Positions 6,909 through 13,182 of a DNA stretch of 13,182 nucleotides are shown here, in pieces. The first letter of the stretch is position 1. Each line of letters opens with the position of its first letter. The position numbers were made by a program, and so were the translations under genes. The notes beneath the pieces were generated by a model that was not told where the DNA came from, searched no databases, and saw only the letters and a program-made list of their open reading frames with translations. Origin of the DNA: Cellulomonas sp. (lineage in GTDB: Bacteria; Actinomycetota; Actinomycetes; Actinomycetales; Cellulomonadaceae); NCBI GenBank assembly GCA_027451305.1, contig DAIDJQ010000017.1, forward strand, positions 1 to 13,182. Reading direction: 5' to 3'.

Positions 6909-7859
6909 TCAGGAGAGCAGCTCCCGGGCCGCACCGACGATGCCCGCGGCGTTCACCCCGTAATGGTCCAGGATCCACTCCGCGGACCCGGTGACCGCGA
7001 GCTCGTCGTGCAGGCCGACGAACCGCACCCGCGCCGGGTGGTGCTGCACCACGGTCTCCGCGACGGCGCCGCCCAGGCCGGTGACCAGGGCCTCCTCCAC
7101 CGTGACGATCCCGCCCGTCTCGCGGGCGGCGGCCACCACCGCGTCGACGTCCAGGGGCTTGACGGTCGGCATCGACAGGACCCGGGCCTGGACGCCCTCG
7201 GCGGCCAGCAGGTCGGCGGCGTCCAGCGCGCGCACCACCGTGGTCCCGGTGGCGATCAGGGTCACGTCGGTGCCCGCGCGCAGCGTGACCGCACGGCCCG
7301 GCTCGAAGCGGTAGCCCTCCGGGTACACGTCGGGCACGCCCATCCGCGAGACCCGCACGTACACCGGCCCCTCGTACGCCGCGGCCCAGCGGATCACCTG
7401 GCGGGTCTCCTCCGGGTCGACCGGGGCGACGACGACGAGGCCCGGGATCGTCCTGGTCCAGGCGAGGTCCTCGATCGAGTGGTGCGTGGGGCCGAGCTCC
7501 CCGTACGCCACGCCCGGGGACTGCCCGACGAGCTTGACGTTGTACCGGGCGTAGGCGGCGTCGACCTTGATCTGCTCCATCGCGCGGGCCGTGAGGAAGC
7601 ACGCGGCCGCCGAGACGAACGGGATCTTGCCGCCGTTCGCGAGGCCCGCCCCGACGCCCACCATGTCCTGCTCGGCGATGCCGACGTTCACCGTGCGGTC
7701 GGGGAACTTCTGCTGGAAGCCGTTCAGCTTGCTGGAGCCGACGGAGTCGTTGACGACCGCCACGATCCGCGGGTCGGCCTCGGCGAGCTCGGCGAGCGTC
7801 GCGGCCCACGCGTCGCGGCAGTCGTGCAGCGTCCGGGTCGGTGCTGCGGTGGCGGTCAT
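6909..7859 (-). CDS. Split transketolase, C-terminal subunit (candidate apulose-4-phosphate transketolase subunit B)
   Basis: The 316-residue protein matches the pyrimidine-binding and C-terminal domains of transketolase. It carries the catalytic glutamate in NVGIAEQDM (Glu63), GSSKLNGF near 41-48, THHSIEDLA near 125-133 and a C-terminal transketolase domain with IVTVEEALVTGLGG near 251-264. It should act with the protein encoded just upstream, transferring a two-carbon ketol unit with thiamine diphosphate. The ATG start at 7859 overlaps the upstream stop as ATGA, so the subunits are made together. Split transketolases are found both in general pentose metabolism and in dedicated sugar pathways; the neighbouring isomerase and FGGY kinase favour the D-apiose route, where the reaction is apulose 4-phosphate plus glyceraldehyde 3-phosphate to xylulose 5-phosphate plus DHAP. 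Family is certain; substrate is inferred. Confidence 0.92.
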   Translation of the reverse strand: MTATAAPTRTLHDCRDAWAATLAELAEADPRIVAVVNDSVGSSKLNGFQQKFPDRTVNVGIAEQDMVGVGAGLANGGKIPFVSAAACFLTARAMEQIKVDAAYARYNVKLVGQSPGVAYGELGPTHHSIEDLAWTRTIPGLVVVAPVDPEETRQVIRWAAAYEGPVYVRVSRMGVPDVYPEGYRFEPGRAVTLRAGTDVTLIATGTTVVRALDAADLLAAEGVQARVLSMPTVKPLDVDAVVAAARETGGIVTVEEALVTGLGGAVAETVVQHHPARVRFVGLHDELAVTGSAEWILDHYGVNAAGIVGAARELLS

Positions 7860-8818
7860 GCGTCCTCCTCGGTCTTCAGGGCGTCCAGCTCCTCGAGCGC
7901 CTGCGCCACCTGCCCGGCGTCGGGCACCTTGTGGTGCCACGCCACGTGGTCGCGCATGTAGCTGACCGGGTAGCCCTTGTCGGTGTGCGCGATGACGGCG
8001 GTGGGCCGGCCGGACTCCGCCGGCACGGCGGTGAACGTGTCGACCAGCACCCCGTGGTCGTGACCGTCCACCTCGACGACCTCCCAGCCGAACGCGCGGA
8101 GCTTGTCCGCGAGCGGCTCGAGGTCGTTGGTCTCACGGACCCGGGCGCCCTGCTGCAGCCGGTTGCGGTCGATCACGGCGCACAGCCGGGACAGGCCTCG
8201 GTTGCCGGCCGTCATGAAGGCCTCCCAGTTGGAGCCCTCCTGCAGCTCACCGTCGCCCAGCAGCACGAAGGTGCGCCGCTCTGAGCCGTCGATCGCCCCG
8301 GCGATCGCCGTGCCGACGGCGATCGGCAGCCCGTGGCCCAGCGGCCCGGTGTTCGCCTCGACGGCGCGCACCTTGGTCCGCGCCGGGTGCCCGTTGAGCA
8401 TCGACGTCGGCTGCATGAAGGTGCGCAGCGCCTCCGGGGCGATGAAGCCGCCCGCGGCGAGCGTGGTGTAGAGCGCGGCAGCGGCATGGCCCTTGGACAG
8501 GATCAGCCGGTCCCGATCGGGGTCGCCGTCGGCCACCTGCTGCGGGCTGACGTTCATCACGTGCAGGTACAGCGTCACCAGCACGTCGGTGATCGAGAAC
8601 TCGCCTCCGATGTGCCCAAGACCGGCCCCGTGGATCATCTGGATGTCCCGGCGGCGCACCTGGCGGGCGGCCTCCCGCAGGTGCGCCAGCACGGCCGGCC
8701 TGCCGGCCGCGGCGTCGATGCGGCCCAGCACGGGCAGCTCGACGTCCGGGGCCGGCAGCAGCGGCAGCGGACCGGGGTCGTGCACCAGGCCGGTGGCCGG
8801 GACGGTGTCGACCGTCAC
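7856..8818 (-). CDS. Split transketolase, N-terminal (thiamine-binding) subunit (candidate apulose-4-phosphate transketolase subunit A)
   Basis: The 320-residue protein corresponds to the pyrophosphate-binding half of transketolase. Motifs are [10 protein letters not shown] (about 66-75), [10 protein letters not shown] (107-116), [10 protein letters not shown] (158-167) and the thiamine-diphosphate/Mg signature [12 protein letters not shown] (188-199), followed by VIDRNRLQQ (215-223). All expected cofactor residues are present. The N-terminus carries about 45 residues before the conserved domain, rich in Pro, Leu and Asp. Either this is a real extension or translation starts later, for example at the GTG at 8731. 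The GTG at 8818 is preferred because it overlaps the isomerase stop as GTGA. It is coupled by ATGA to the C-terminal subunit. Confidence 0.92.
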   Translation of the reverse strand: MTVDTVPATGLVHDPGPLPLLPAPDVELPVLGRIDAAAGRPAVLAHLREAARQVRRRDIQMIHGAGLGHIGGEFSITDVLVTLYLHVMNVSPQQVADGDPDRDRLILSKGHAAAALYTTLAAGGFIAPEALRTFMQPTSMLNGHPARTKVRAVEANTGPLGHGLPIAVGTAIAGAIDGSERRTFVLLGDGELQEGSNWEAFMTAGNRGLSRLCAVIDRNRLQQGARVRETNDLEPLADKLRAFGWEVVEVDGHDHGVLVDTFTAVPAESGRPTAVIAHTDKGYPVSYMRDHVAWHHKVPDAGQVAQALEELDALKTEEDA

Positions 8819-9807
8819 GCGTCACCCCGCAGGCAGGAGAACAGCACGTCCTGGACCAGCTTCTGCGCACCCATCGCGTCCTGGCGGGCCTGGGCTGCGC
8901 GCAACGCGTCGATGTCCAGCTCGTCGAGCGCCCGGTGGATGCCCTTGAGGAACCGGATGGACAGCTTCGCCGCCTCGACCGTGTCCTCCCGGAACGGGAA
9001 CTGGTCGAGCTGCCAGACACCCTCCCAGCCGTTGATCTTCAGCGTGTAGAAGAACTCGAACACCTCGACGGGGTGGACGGTGCCGACCACCATGTCGTCG
9101 TCCCAGCTGCGCAGGTTGTCGTTGACGTCCATCGCCCACAGCAGGCCGTGGTCGATCAGCAGCTGGGCGGCGGCCGACGGCGACTCGCCGCCGAACAGCG
9201 CGTGCCCGAAGTCGAGCAGCACGCCGACGTTGTCCACGCCCATCGCCTTGATGCCGAGCGCGGTCTTGGCGGCCGAGTCCCAGAACATCTTGTTGCGGGG
9301 CTCGCGCGGCTTGTACTCGATGACGATCTTGATGTCCGGGTTCGCCTGCGCCAGGTCCCGCATGCCGGAGACCGCCAGCTCCCACTGCTGGTGGTGGTCC
9401 ACCTGGAACGGGTAGTCCCAGCCGTCCTGGCCGGGCCACACCTTCAGGTAGCGGGCACCGAGCTCGCGCACCACGTCCGCGGCCTCGTTGAGCGCGGCGA
9501 GGGCGTCGGCGCGGACTGCGGCGTCGGGGTTGGTGAAGGCACCCTTCGAGAAGCGCCGCATGTAGATCTCCGGCGTCACGCCGATCGCGCGCAGGCCGTT
9601 GTCCGCCAGGGCCTTCTTGACCTCGTCGACGGTGACGCCCTCGGTGAAGGGGTACGGCACGTCGACGAACGACAGGTCACCCACCTCACCGGCGCGGGCG
9701 ATCTGCTCCAGCGTGCTCACGGGCGGCGCGTAACCGTCGGTGGCGTACCGGTCGACGTAGGAGGCGAAGTGCCACAGACCTGCTCCGAACTGCGGGAGGT
9801 CACTCAT
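8815..9807 (-). CDS. TIM-barrel sugar isomerase, xylose-isomerase-like (candidate D-apiose isomerase)
   Basis: A 330-residue protein of the xylose isomerase-like TIM-barrel superfamily, which interconverts aldoses and ketoses with a divalent metal. Likely metal ligands are Glu164 ([11 protein letters not shown]), Asp199 and His202 ([10 protein letters not shown]), Asp227 (AMDVNDN) and Asp268 (VWQLDQFPF). The layout, including WDDD after VNDN, resembles the Pseudomonas stutzeri type of L-rhamnose isomerase, but Asp227 stands where that enzyme appears to have a His ligand. An ATG at 9816 has GGAG directly against it; the ATG at 9807 has GGAG nine bases upstream and is preferred. It overlaps the kinase stop by eight bases and the transketolase start by four. 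No rhamnulose-type aldolase is present, so rhamnose use is unlikely; with the kinase and split transketolase, D-apiose isomerase is the best guess. No signal peptide. Confidence 0.85.
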   Translation of the reverse strand: MSDLPQFGAGLWHFASYVDRYATDGYAPPVSTLEQIARAGEVGDLSFVDVPYPFTEGVTVDEVKKALADNGLRAIGVTPEIYMRRFSKGAFTNPDAAVRADALAALNEAADVVRELGARYLKVWPGQDGWDYPFQVDHHQQWELAVSGMRDLAQANPDIKIVIEYKPREPRNKMFWDSAAKTALGIKAMGVDNVGVLLDFGHALFGGESPSAAAQLLIDHGLLWAMDVNDNLRSWDDDMVVGTVHPVEVFEFFYTLKINGWEGVWQLDQFPFREDTVEAAKLSIRFLKGIHRALDELDIDALRAAQARQDAMGAQKLVQDVLFSCLRGDA

Positions 9808-11287
9808 TGCTGTCATCTCCGATCGGTGGTGCGGGGTTGGTCACGCGCGGCTCCACGGCGAGCCCACGCGCACGGTCGATGGCGGTCCGCCAGGCCGCGC
9901 GGCGCTGCGCGCGGGTGACGGGGTCCGCGGCCGGGACGTAGTGCGCCACGCCCGACGGGGCGGTGGGCGCCGGGTCCGGCCAGCCCAGGGCGCGGCCGGC
10001 CAGGCGCGCGACGCCGAGCGCGGACAGCTCGGCGGTGGCGGACGGGGCGACGGCGACGCCGAGCGTGTCCGCCTGCAGCTGCATCAGCAGCGCGCTCGCA
10101 CTGGCCCCGCCGTCCGCGCAGAGCGACTCGGGCGCCGGTGTGCCGGCCGGGCTCATCGCCTCCACCACGTCGGCCACCTGGTGCGCGACCGCCTCGAAGG
10201 CGGCCCGTGCCACGTGCGCGGGCGTGGTGCCGGCGGACAGCCCGCTCAGCGTGCCGACCGCGTCCGCGTCCCAGTACGGGGCGCCGAGCCCGCCGAACGC
10301 GGGGACCAGCACCACACCGTCCGCATCGGGCACCTGCGCCGCCAGCCGGCCGAGCTCGGCACCGCCCTGCACGCCGAGCAGCCGGGCCGTCCAGTCGAGC
10401 GCCGCACCGGAGTACCGGATGTTCCCCTCGAGCGCGTACGTCGGCCGGTCGGTCAACCAGGCCAGCGTGGTGGCGACCCCGGTCCCCACGCCGGTGGCGT
10501 CCGGCCACGGCCGCATCACGGACGAGCCGGTGCCGTACGTCGCCTTCACGGTGCGCGGGTCGCCGGCCCCGTGCCCCAGCAGCGCCGCGTGCGAGTCCGC
10601 CAGCACCGCCAGCACCGGCACCTGCGGCAGGCCCTCGGCCCGGACCGTGCCGAACGGGCCGTCCGAGCGGACCACGCGGCCCAGCGCGCCCAGCGGGACG
10701 CCGAACAGGTCCGCGAGCTCCGCGTCCCACGCCAGGCGCTCCAGCCCGAGCAGCAGCGTGCGGGAGGCGTTGCCCGCCTCCGTGAGGTGCTCGCCGACGA
10801 GGTTCCACAGCAGCCAGGAGTCGACGGTGCCGACCGCGACGTGCGGTCCGGAGCCCGCCGCCGCCAGCAGCCAGGCCATCTTGGGCGCCGAGAACATCGG
10901 GTCCAGCGGAAGCCCGGTGCGGGCCCGGACCTGGGCCGCCCGGGGGTCCGCTGCCAGCGTGGCGCACGCCTCCGCGGTGCGGGCGTCCTGCCAGCTGAGC
11001 ACCGGCCCGAGCGGACGGCCGTCACGGCGGTCCCAGACCACCACGGACTCGCGCTGCGTGGACAGCGCGAGGCCGACGGGCGTGCCGCCGCTGCGCTCGA
11101 CGCTCTCGAGGAGGACCTGACGGACGGTGCGCCAGATGGCGTCGGGGTCCTGCTCCACCCAGCCGGGACGGGGGGTGGTCACCGGCACAGGGGCGGAGGC
11201 GACCGCACGGACGGCGCCTGCGGCGTCGACGCACACGGCCTTGGTGTTGGTCGTGCCCTGGTCGACGGCGACGAGGACCTCGGTCAC
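9800..11287 (-). CDS. FGGY-family carbohydrate kinase, glycerol-kinase-like (candidate apulose kinase)
   Basis: The 495-residue protein phosphorylates a sugar or polyol with ATP. It shows the phosphate loop DQGTTNTK (9-16), TQRESVVVW (about 77-85), LSWQDART (97-104), GTVDSWLLW (153-161), the catalytic Asp231 in [18 protein letters not shown] (251-256), [10 protein letters not shown] (331-340) and ADGGAS near 391. The overall match is to glycerol kinase, with Arg/Glu and Trp of the glycerol pocket kept. However, DPYFS reads DPMFS and GDQQAA reads ADSHAA, so two glycerol-contacting residues (Tyr135 and Gln246 of E. coli GlpK) are replaced, arguing for another substrate. The frame is open to 11338, but the GTG at 11287 has GGGAGG just upstream and starts [11 protein letters not shown]. 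It is the first gene of the promoter-led operon and overlaps the isomerase by eight bases. Confidence 0.92.
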   Translation of the reverse strand: MTEVLVAVDQGTTNTKAVCVDAAGAVRAVASAPVPVTTPRPGWVEQDPDAIWRTVRQVLLESVERSGGTPVGLALSTQRESVVVWDRRDGRPLGPVLSWQDARTAEACATLAADPRAAQVRARTGLPLDPMFSAPKMAWLLAAAGSGPHVAVGTVDSWLLWNLVGEHLTEAGNASRTLLLGLERLAWDAELADLFGVPLGALGRVVRSDGPFGTVRAEGLPQVPVLAVLADSHAALLGHGAGDPRTVKATYGTGSSVMRPWPDATGVGTGVATTLAWLTDRPTYALEGNIRYSGAALDWTARLLGVQGGAELGRLAAQVPDADGVVLVPAFGGLGAPYWDADAVGTLSGLSAGTTPAHVARAAFEAVAHQVADVVEAMSPAGTPAPESLCADGGASASALLMQLQADTLGVAVAPSATAELSALGVARLAGRALGWPDPAPTAPSGVAHYVPAADPVTRAQRRAAWRTAIDRARGLAVEPRVTNPAPPIGDDSNE

Positions 11288-11313
11288 CGCACCTCCCGCG
11301 GGTTGCGAATTTC

Positions 11314-11339
11314 CATTCATTGGTGAATGAGTGATCACT
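11314..11339. promoter_or_regulatory. Double palindrome, likely operator of the sugar operon
   Basis: CATTCA-TTGG-TGAATG (11314-11329) is a perfect 6-bp inverted repeat and touches AGTGATCACT (11330-11339), a perfect 10-base palindrome. Both are AT-rich for this genome and sit directly downstream of the -10 box, covering the predicted transcription start. A repressor bound here would block the kinase operon; the SorC-family protein at the end of the operon is the natural candidate. Confidence 0.65.
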
Positions 11340-11369
11340 ACGGTATGGATCGAGAGGCCCGTCTGTCAA
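11340..11369 (-). promoter_or_regulatory. Sigma-70-type promoter of the kinase-isomerase-transketolase operon
   Basis: On the minus strand a perfect -35 TTGACA (11369-11364) is followed by an 18-base spacer and TACCGT (11345-11340), which fits TANNNT. The start would be near 11333, inside the adjacent palindrome, giving a leader of about 46 bases that ends with GGGAGG before the kinase GTG. This is the best promoter in the window. Confidence 0.7.
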
Positions 11370-11412
11370 CCGGACCTCGGCTGTGCCAGCCGCCGCACGC
11401 GGCCGGCCGGTG

Positions 11413-11432
11413 GCGTCAGACCGCGTCAGACC
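11413..11432 (-). repeat. Tandem 10-base repeat across the rbsD stop codon
   Basis: GCGTCAGACC occurs twice in a row (plus strand 11413-11422 and 11423-11432). The second copy contains the rbsD stop codon. Nearby, GCCGC-CGCAC-GCGGC (11389-11403) is a weak 5-bp hairpin and GGCCGGCC (11401-11408) a palindrome. No strong terminator separates rbsD from the kinase promoter, so some read-through is plausible. Confidence 0.7.
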
Positions 11433-11818
11433 GCGATCGGCACGCCGCAGCGGAGCACGACGTTGGCGTAGGCCGTCGCCTCACCGGTCCGCACCACGAG
11501 GCTCGCCCGGCGCACCATCGACTTGAGCTCCTCGTGCTCCAGCCGCTCGGCAGGCGCAGCCAACCGCTCGTCGACCCAGCCACCCGCCGGCGTCCCGTCG
11601 GCGCCCTCGGACACCCACGCGTGCTCCACGACGATCTCGTCCAGCACCGCCTCGAGCACCTCGGCGAACCGCGGCAGGCCGAGGACCACCGCGAGGTCGA
11701 CCAGGGGCACGTCCAGCGGAACGGGCAGGCCGGCGTCGGCGACGACGACCAGGTCCGTGTGGCCGAGGCGGGCGAGGTGCCCGGACAAGGGTGCGTTGAT
11801 GATGCCGCGACGCTTCAT
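11426..11818 (-). CDS. rbsD: D-ribose pyranase
   Basis: Small enzyme of 130 residues, the normal length, that interconverts pyranose and furanose forms of ribose so that ribokinase can use it; it forms ring-shaped oligomers in the cytoplasm. The start MKRRGIINAPLSGHLARLGH puts the catalytic His at residue 20, as in known RbsD. ADAGLPVP (about 27-34) and the C-terminal VRTGEATAYANVVLRCGV (ending near residue 126) complete the signature. The ATG overlaps the rbsK stop as ATGA. Longer readings of the frame upstream lie inside rbsK and are not real. It is the last gene before the kinase promoter. Confidence 0.95.
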   Translation of the reverse strand: MKRRGIINAPLSGHLARLGHTDLVVVADAGLPVPLDVPLVDLAVVLGLPRFAEVLEAVLDEIVVEHAWVSEGADGTPAGGWVDERLAAPAERLEHEELKSMVRRASLVVRTGEATAYANVVLRCGVPIAV

Positions 11819-12759
11819 GGCAAGGGGTCCTCTCGGTGGGGGTAGGAGTCCTGCGCGCCCGCCCGGGCGACGCTGAACGCAGCGACGCGAACGGCCTCCT
11901 CGGCCGCCGCACGCAGAGCGGTGCCGCGCGCGAGCGAGGCAGCGATCGCGCCGACGAAGGCGTCGCCGGCGCCGGTGGTGTCGCGAGCGACGACGCGACG
12001 CCCGGGGACGTGCCAGCCGCCTGCGCCGTCCGCCCCGACGGCACCCAGCGGGCCGAGGGTGACGACCACCGACGGCACGCCGACGGCATGCAGGGCCTCC
12101 GCGAGCGCGGCGCCCACCGCTAGCAGGTCGCCGGCCGGCGCCACGCCGGGTGCCAACCACGCGGCGACGTCGGCAGCCTCGTGCTCGTTGACCACCAGCG
12201 GGTCCGCCACCAGGACCGTCTCGCGCGGCAGCCTGGCCGACGGCGCGAGGTTGAGCAGAACCCGTACCCCGGCGCCCGAGGCGACCTGCGCCGCGCGGGC
12301 GACCGAGTCGAAGGGGATCTCCGCCTGCAGCACGACGACACGAGCCGTGCGCAGCACCACCGCTGCCTCGTCGACCCGTTCCGGCGTCACGCTCGCGTTG
12401 GCACCGGGGACGACGATGATCGAGTTCTCCCCCTGCGCGTCGACCGTCACCACGGCGAGACCGGTCGCACCGGGCCGCACCCGCACCTCGGACAGGTCGA
12501 CACCGGCGGCGCGCAGCCCCTGCAGCGCCGGCTCGGCATACGGGTCGTCACCTACCGCGCCGACCATCGCGACGCGCACGCCGCGCAGCGCAGCGGCAAC
12601 GGCCTGGTTCGCGCCCTTGCCACCGGGGCCGAGCCGCGACGAGCCGCCGATCAGCGTCTCCCCGGGCGCCGGGTGCCGGACCACCTCGAGCACGAGGTCG
12701 GCGTTGACCGACCCGACGACCACGACCTCGGCGCGCGGCGCCGCCACGGACGACCCCAT
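11815..12759 (-). CDS. rbsK: Ribokinase (PfkB family)
   Basis: Phosphorylates D-ribose to ribose 5-phosphate with ATP. The protein has 314 residues. GSVNADLVLEV near 16-26 begins the sugar site. The glycine pair motif GPGGKGANQAVAAA is at about 44-57, NLAPSARLP near 170-178 and VVNEHEA near 189-195. The anion-hole/catalytic-base motif DTTGAGDAF is at 260-268, with catalytic Asp266. The frame extends to a GTG at 12783, but the ATG at 12759 has GGAGGG six bases upstream and is chosen. It overlaps rbsD by four bases and follows the sugar-binding protein gene by 82 bases, which contain a hairpin. PfkB kinases vary in substrate, but the rbsD partner supports ribose. Confidence 0.93.
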   Translation of the reverse strand: MGSSVAAPRAEVVVVGSVNADLVLEVVRHPAPGETLIGGSSRLGPGGKGANQAVAAALRGVRVAMVGAVGDDPYAEPALQGLRAAGVDLSEVRVRPGATGLAVVTVDAQGENSIIVVPGANASVTPERVDEAAVVLRTARVVVLQAEIPFDSVARAAQVASGAGVRVLLNLAPSARLPRETVLVADPLVVNEHEAADVAAWLAPGVAPAGDLLAVGAALAEALHAVGVPSVVVTLGPLGAVGADGAGGWHVPGRRVVARDTTGAGDAFVGAIAASLARGTALRAAAEEAVRVAAFSVARAGAQDSYPHREDPLP

Positions 12760-12788
12760 CGTCAGCCCTCCACCCACTCGCACCGTCG

Positions 12789-12833
12789 GGACCGCAGCCG
12801 GCCCGGCCGAGACGTCACCGCCCCGGCCGGTCC
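12789..12833 (-). other. Intercistronic stem-loop between sugar-binding protein and rbsK
   Basis: GGACCG (12789-12794) and GCCGG (12797-12801) pair with CCGGC-CGGTCC (12823-12833), giving 11 base pairs with a two-base bulge and a 21-base loop. Such hairpins after a binding-protein gene often protect or partly terminate the message so that the binding protein is made in excess. There is no T tract, so full termination is unlikely. Confidence 0.4.
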
Positions 12834-12841
12834 GTCGGGTG

Positions 12842-13182
12842 TCACTGCAGGGCGAACAGCGTGTACTTCGCGACGTTCGACGAGTCGATGAGCAGGCAGT
12901 CCACCGACTGCTTCTCCGGCTGGCCGGTGGAGCCGGTGCGGATGAACTGGTCCGCCTGCTCGACCGCCATCTCGGCGATCTTCACCGCAGGCTGCAGGCC
13001 GGTCGCCAGCATCTTCTTGTCCTTGATCGCCTGAGCGGCGTCGGGGCTGCCGTCGAAGCCGGCGATGATCACCTTGCCCGTCAGACCAGCGGCGTCGACG
13101 GCGGCGACGGCACCGAGCGCCATCGTGTCGTTCCCGGCGATGATGCCCTGGACGTCCTTGCTCTTCTGCAGGAGCGTCTCGA
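12842..13182 (-). CDS. Ribose-type ABC transporter sugar-binding protein, C-terminal fragment (gene runs off the window)
   Basis: The last 112 residues of a type I periplasmic-binding-fold sugar-binding lipoprotein or exported protein are visible. GIIAGNDTMALGAV, VIIAGFDGSPDAAQAIKD and MLATGLQP match E. coli RbsB segments, including the Asn of the ND motif, Phe-Asp of GFDG and the Gln that contact ribose there. The C-terminus (ending YTLFALQ) is longer than RbsB and not conserved with it. The N-terminus, signal peptide and probable permease and ATPase genes lie beyond the window. It could carry ribose, or another pentose such as apiose, to the kinases downstream; binding proteins of this family are known for several pentoses. 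Confidence 0.88.
   Translation of the reverse strand, partial: ETLLQKSKDVQGIIAGNDTMALGAVAAVDAAGLTGKVIIAGFDGSPDAAQAIKDKKMLATGLQPAVKIAEMAVEQADQFIRTGSTGQPEKQSVDCLLIDSSNVAKYTLFALQ

Noticed and set aside
6787..7809. 340-codon minus-strand frame within the transketolase C-terminal subunit
   Set aside because: It is an out-of-frame reading rich in Arg and Gly; the overlapping frame holds all transketolase motifs.
9800..11287. Plain glycerol kinase or L-rhamnulose/xylulose kinase assignment
   Set aside because: Glycerol-pocket residues are changed, and the partners (isomerase plus split transketolase, no aldolase) do not fit glycerol or rhamnose use.
1..13182. CRISPR arrays, insertion sequences, phage genes, toxin-antitoxin or defence genes
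   Set aside because: No regularly spaced repeats, transposase, integrase, nuclease or toxin-like frames were found on either strand.

Overview
The window is GC-rich throughout. Its genes use GTG starts freely and are packed with 1-8 base overlaps. Gene content and protein motifs point to an actinobacterium, probably a plant-polymer degrader of the Cellulomonas / Micrococcales type; this taxonomic guess rests on style and content, not on a marker gene. Every protein gene is on the minus strand except one GntR-type regulator, and the only RNA gene is a tRNA-Arg on the plus strand.

Right-to-left (minus strand), positions 4627 to 1 hold a housekeeping block: argS (arginyl-tRNA synthetase), lysA (diaminopimelate decarboxylase), hom (homoserine dehydrogenase) and the first 53 codons of thrC (threonine synthase). 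argS/lysA overlap by GTGA and hom/thrC by TGATG. This is aspartate-family amino-acid synthesis coupled to a tRNA synthetase, an order familiar in actinobacteria. argS appears to have a leaderless-type promoter. Divergent from it on the plus strand are a FadR/FCD-type GntR regulator (4750-5406) and tRNA-Arg(CCG) (5483-5555), which is followed by a strong hairpin terminator.

Positions 5556-5866 carry no gene. They contain two hairpins that face each other and mark the border between the housekeeping block and a carbohydrate-use region.

From 13182 down to 5867 (minus strand) lies the carbohydrate region, in two parts. The upstream part is the C-terminus of a ribose-type ABC sugar-binding protein, then rbsK (ribokinase) and rbsD (D-ribose pyranase), with an ATGA overlap. 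The downstream part starts at a clear promoter (TTGACA, 18 bases, TACCGT). It carries two adjacent palindromes over the predicted transcription start, then a glycerol-kinase-like FGGY kinase, a TIM-barrel sugar isomerase, the two halves of a split transketolase, and a SorC-family regulator.

The set isomerase + FGGY kinase + two-subunit transketolase matches the non-oxidative transketolase route described for the branched plant pentose D-apiose (apiose to apulose, to apulose 4-phosphate, to xylulose 5-phosphate plus dihydroxyacetone phosphate). The assignment is an inference from gene combination and active-site differences, not proven. The SorC regulator probably controls the operon: the kinase promoter and the leader of the regulator gene share the 9-base word TTCCATTCA within otherwise GC-rich DNA.
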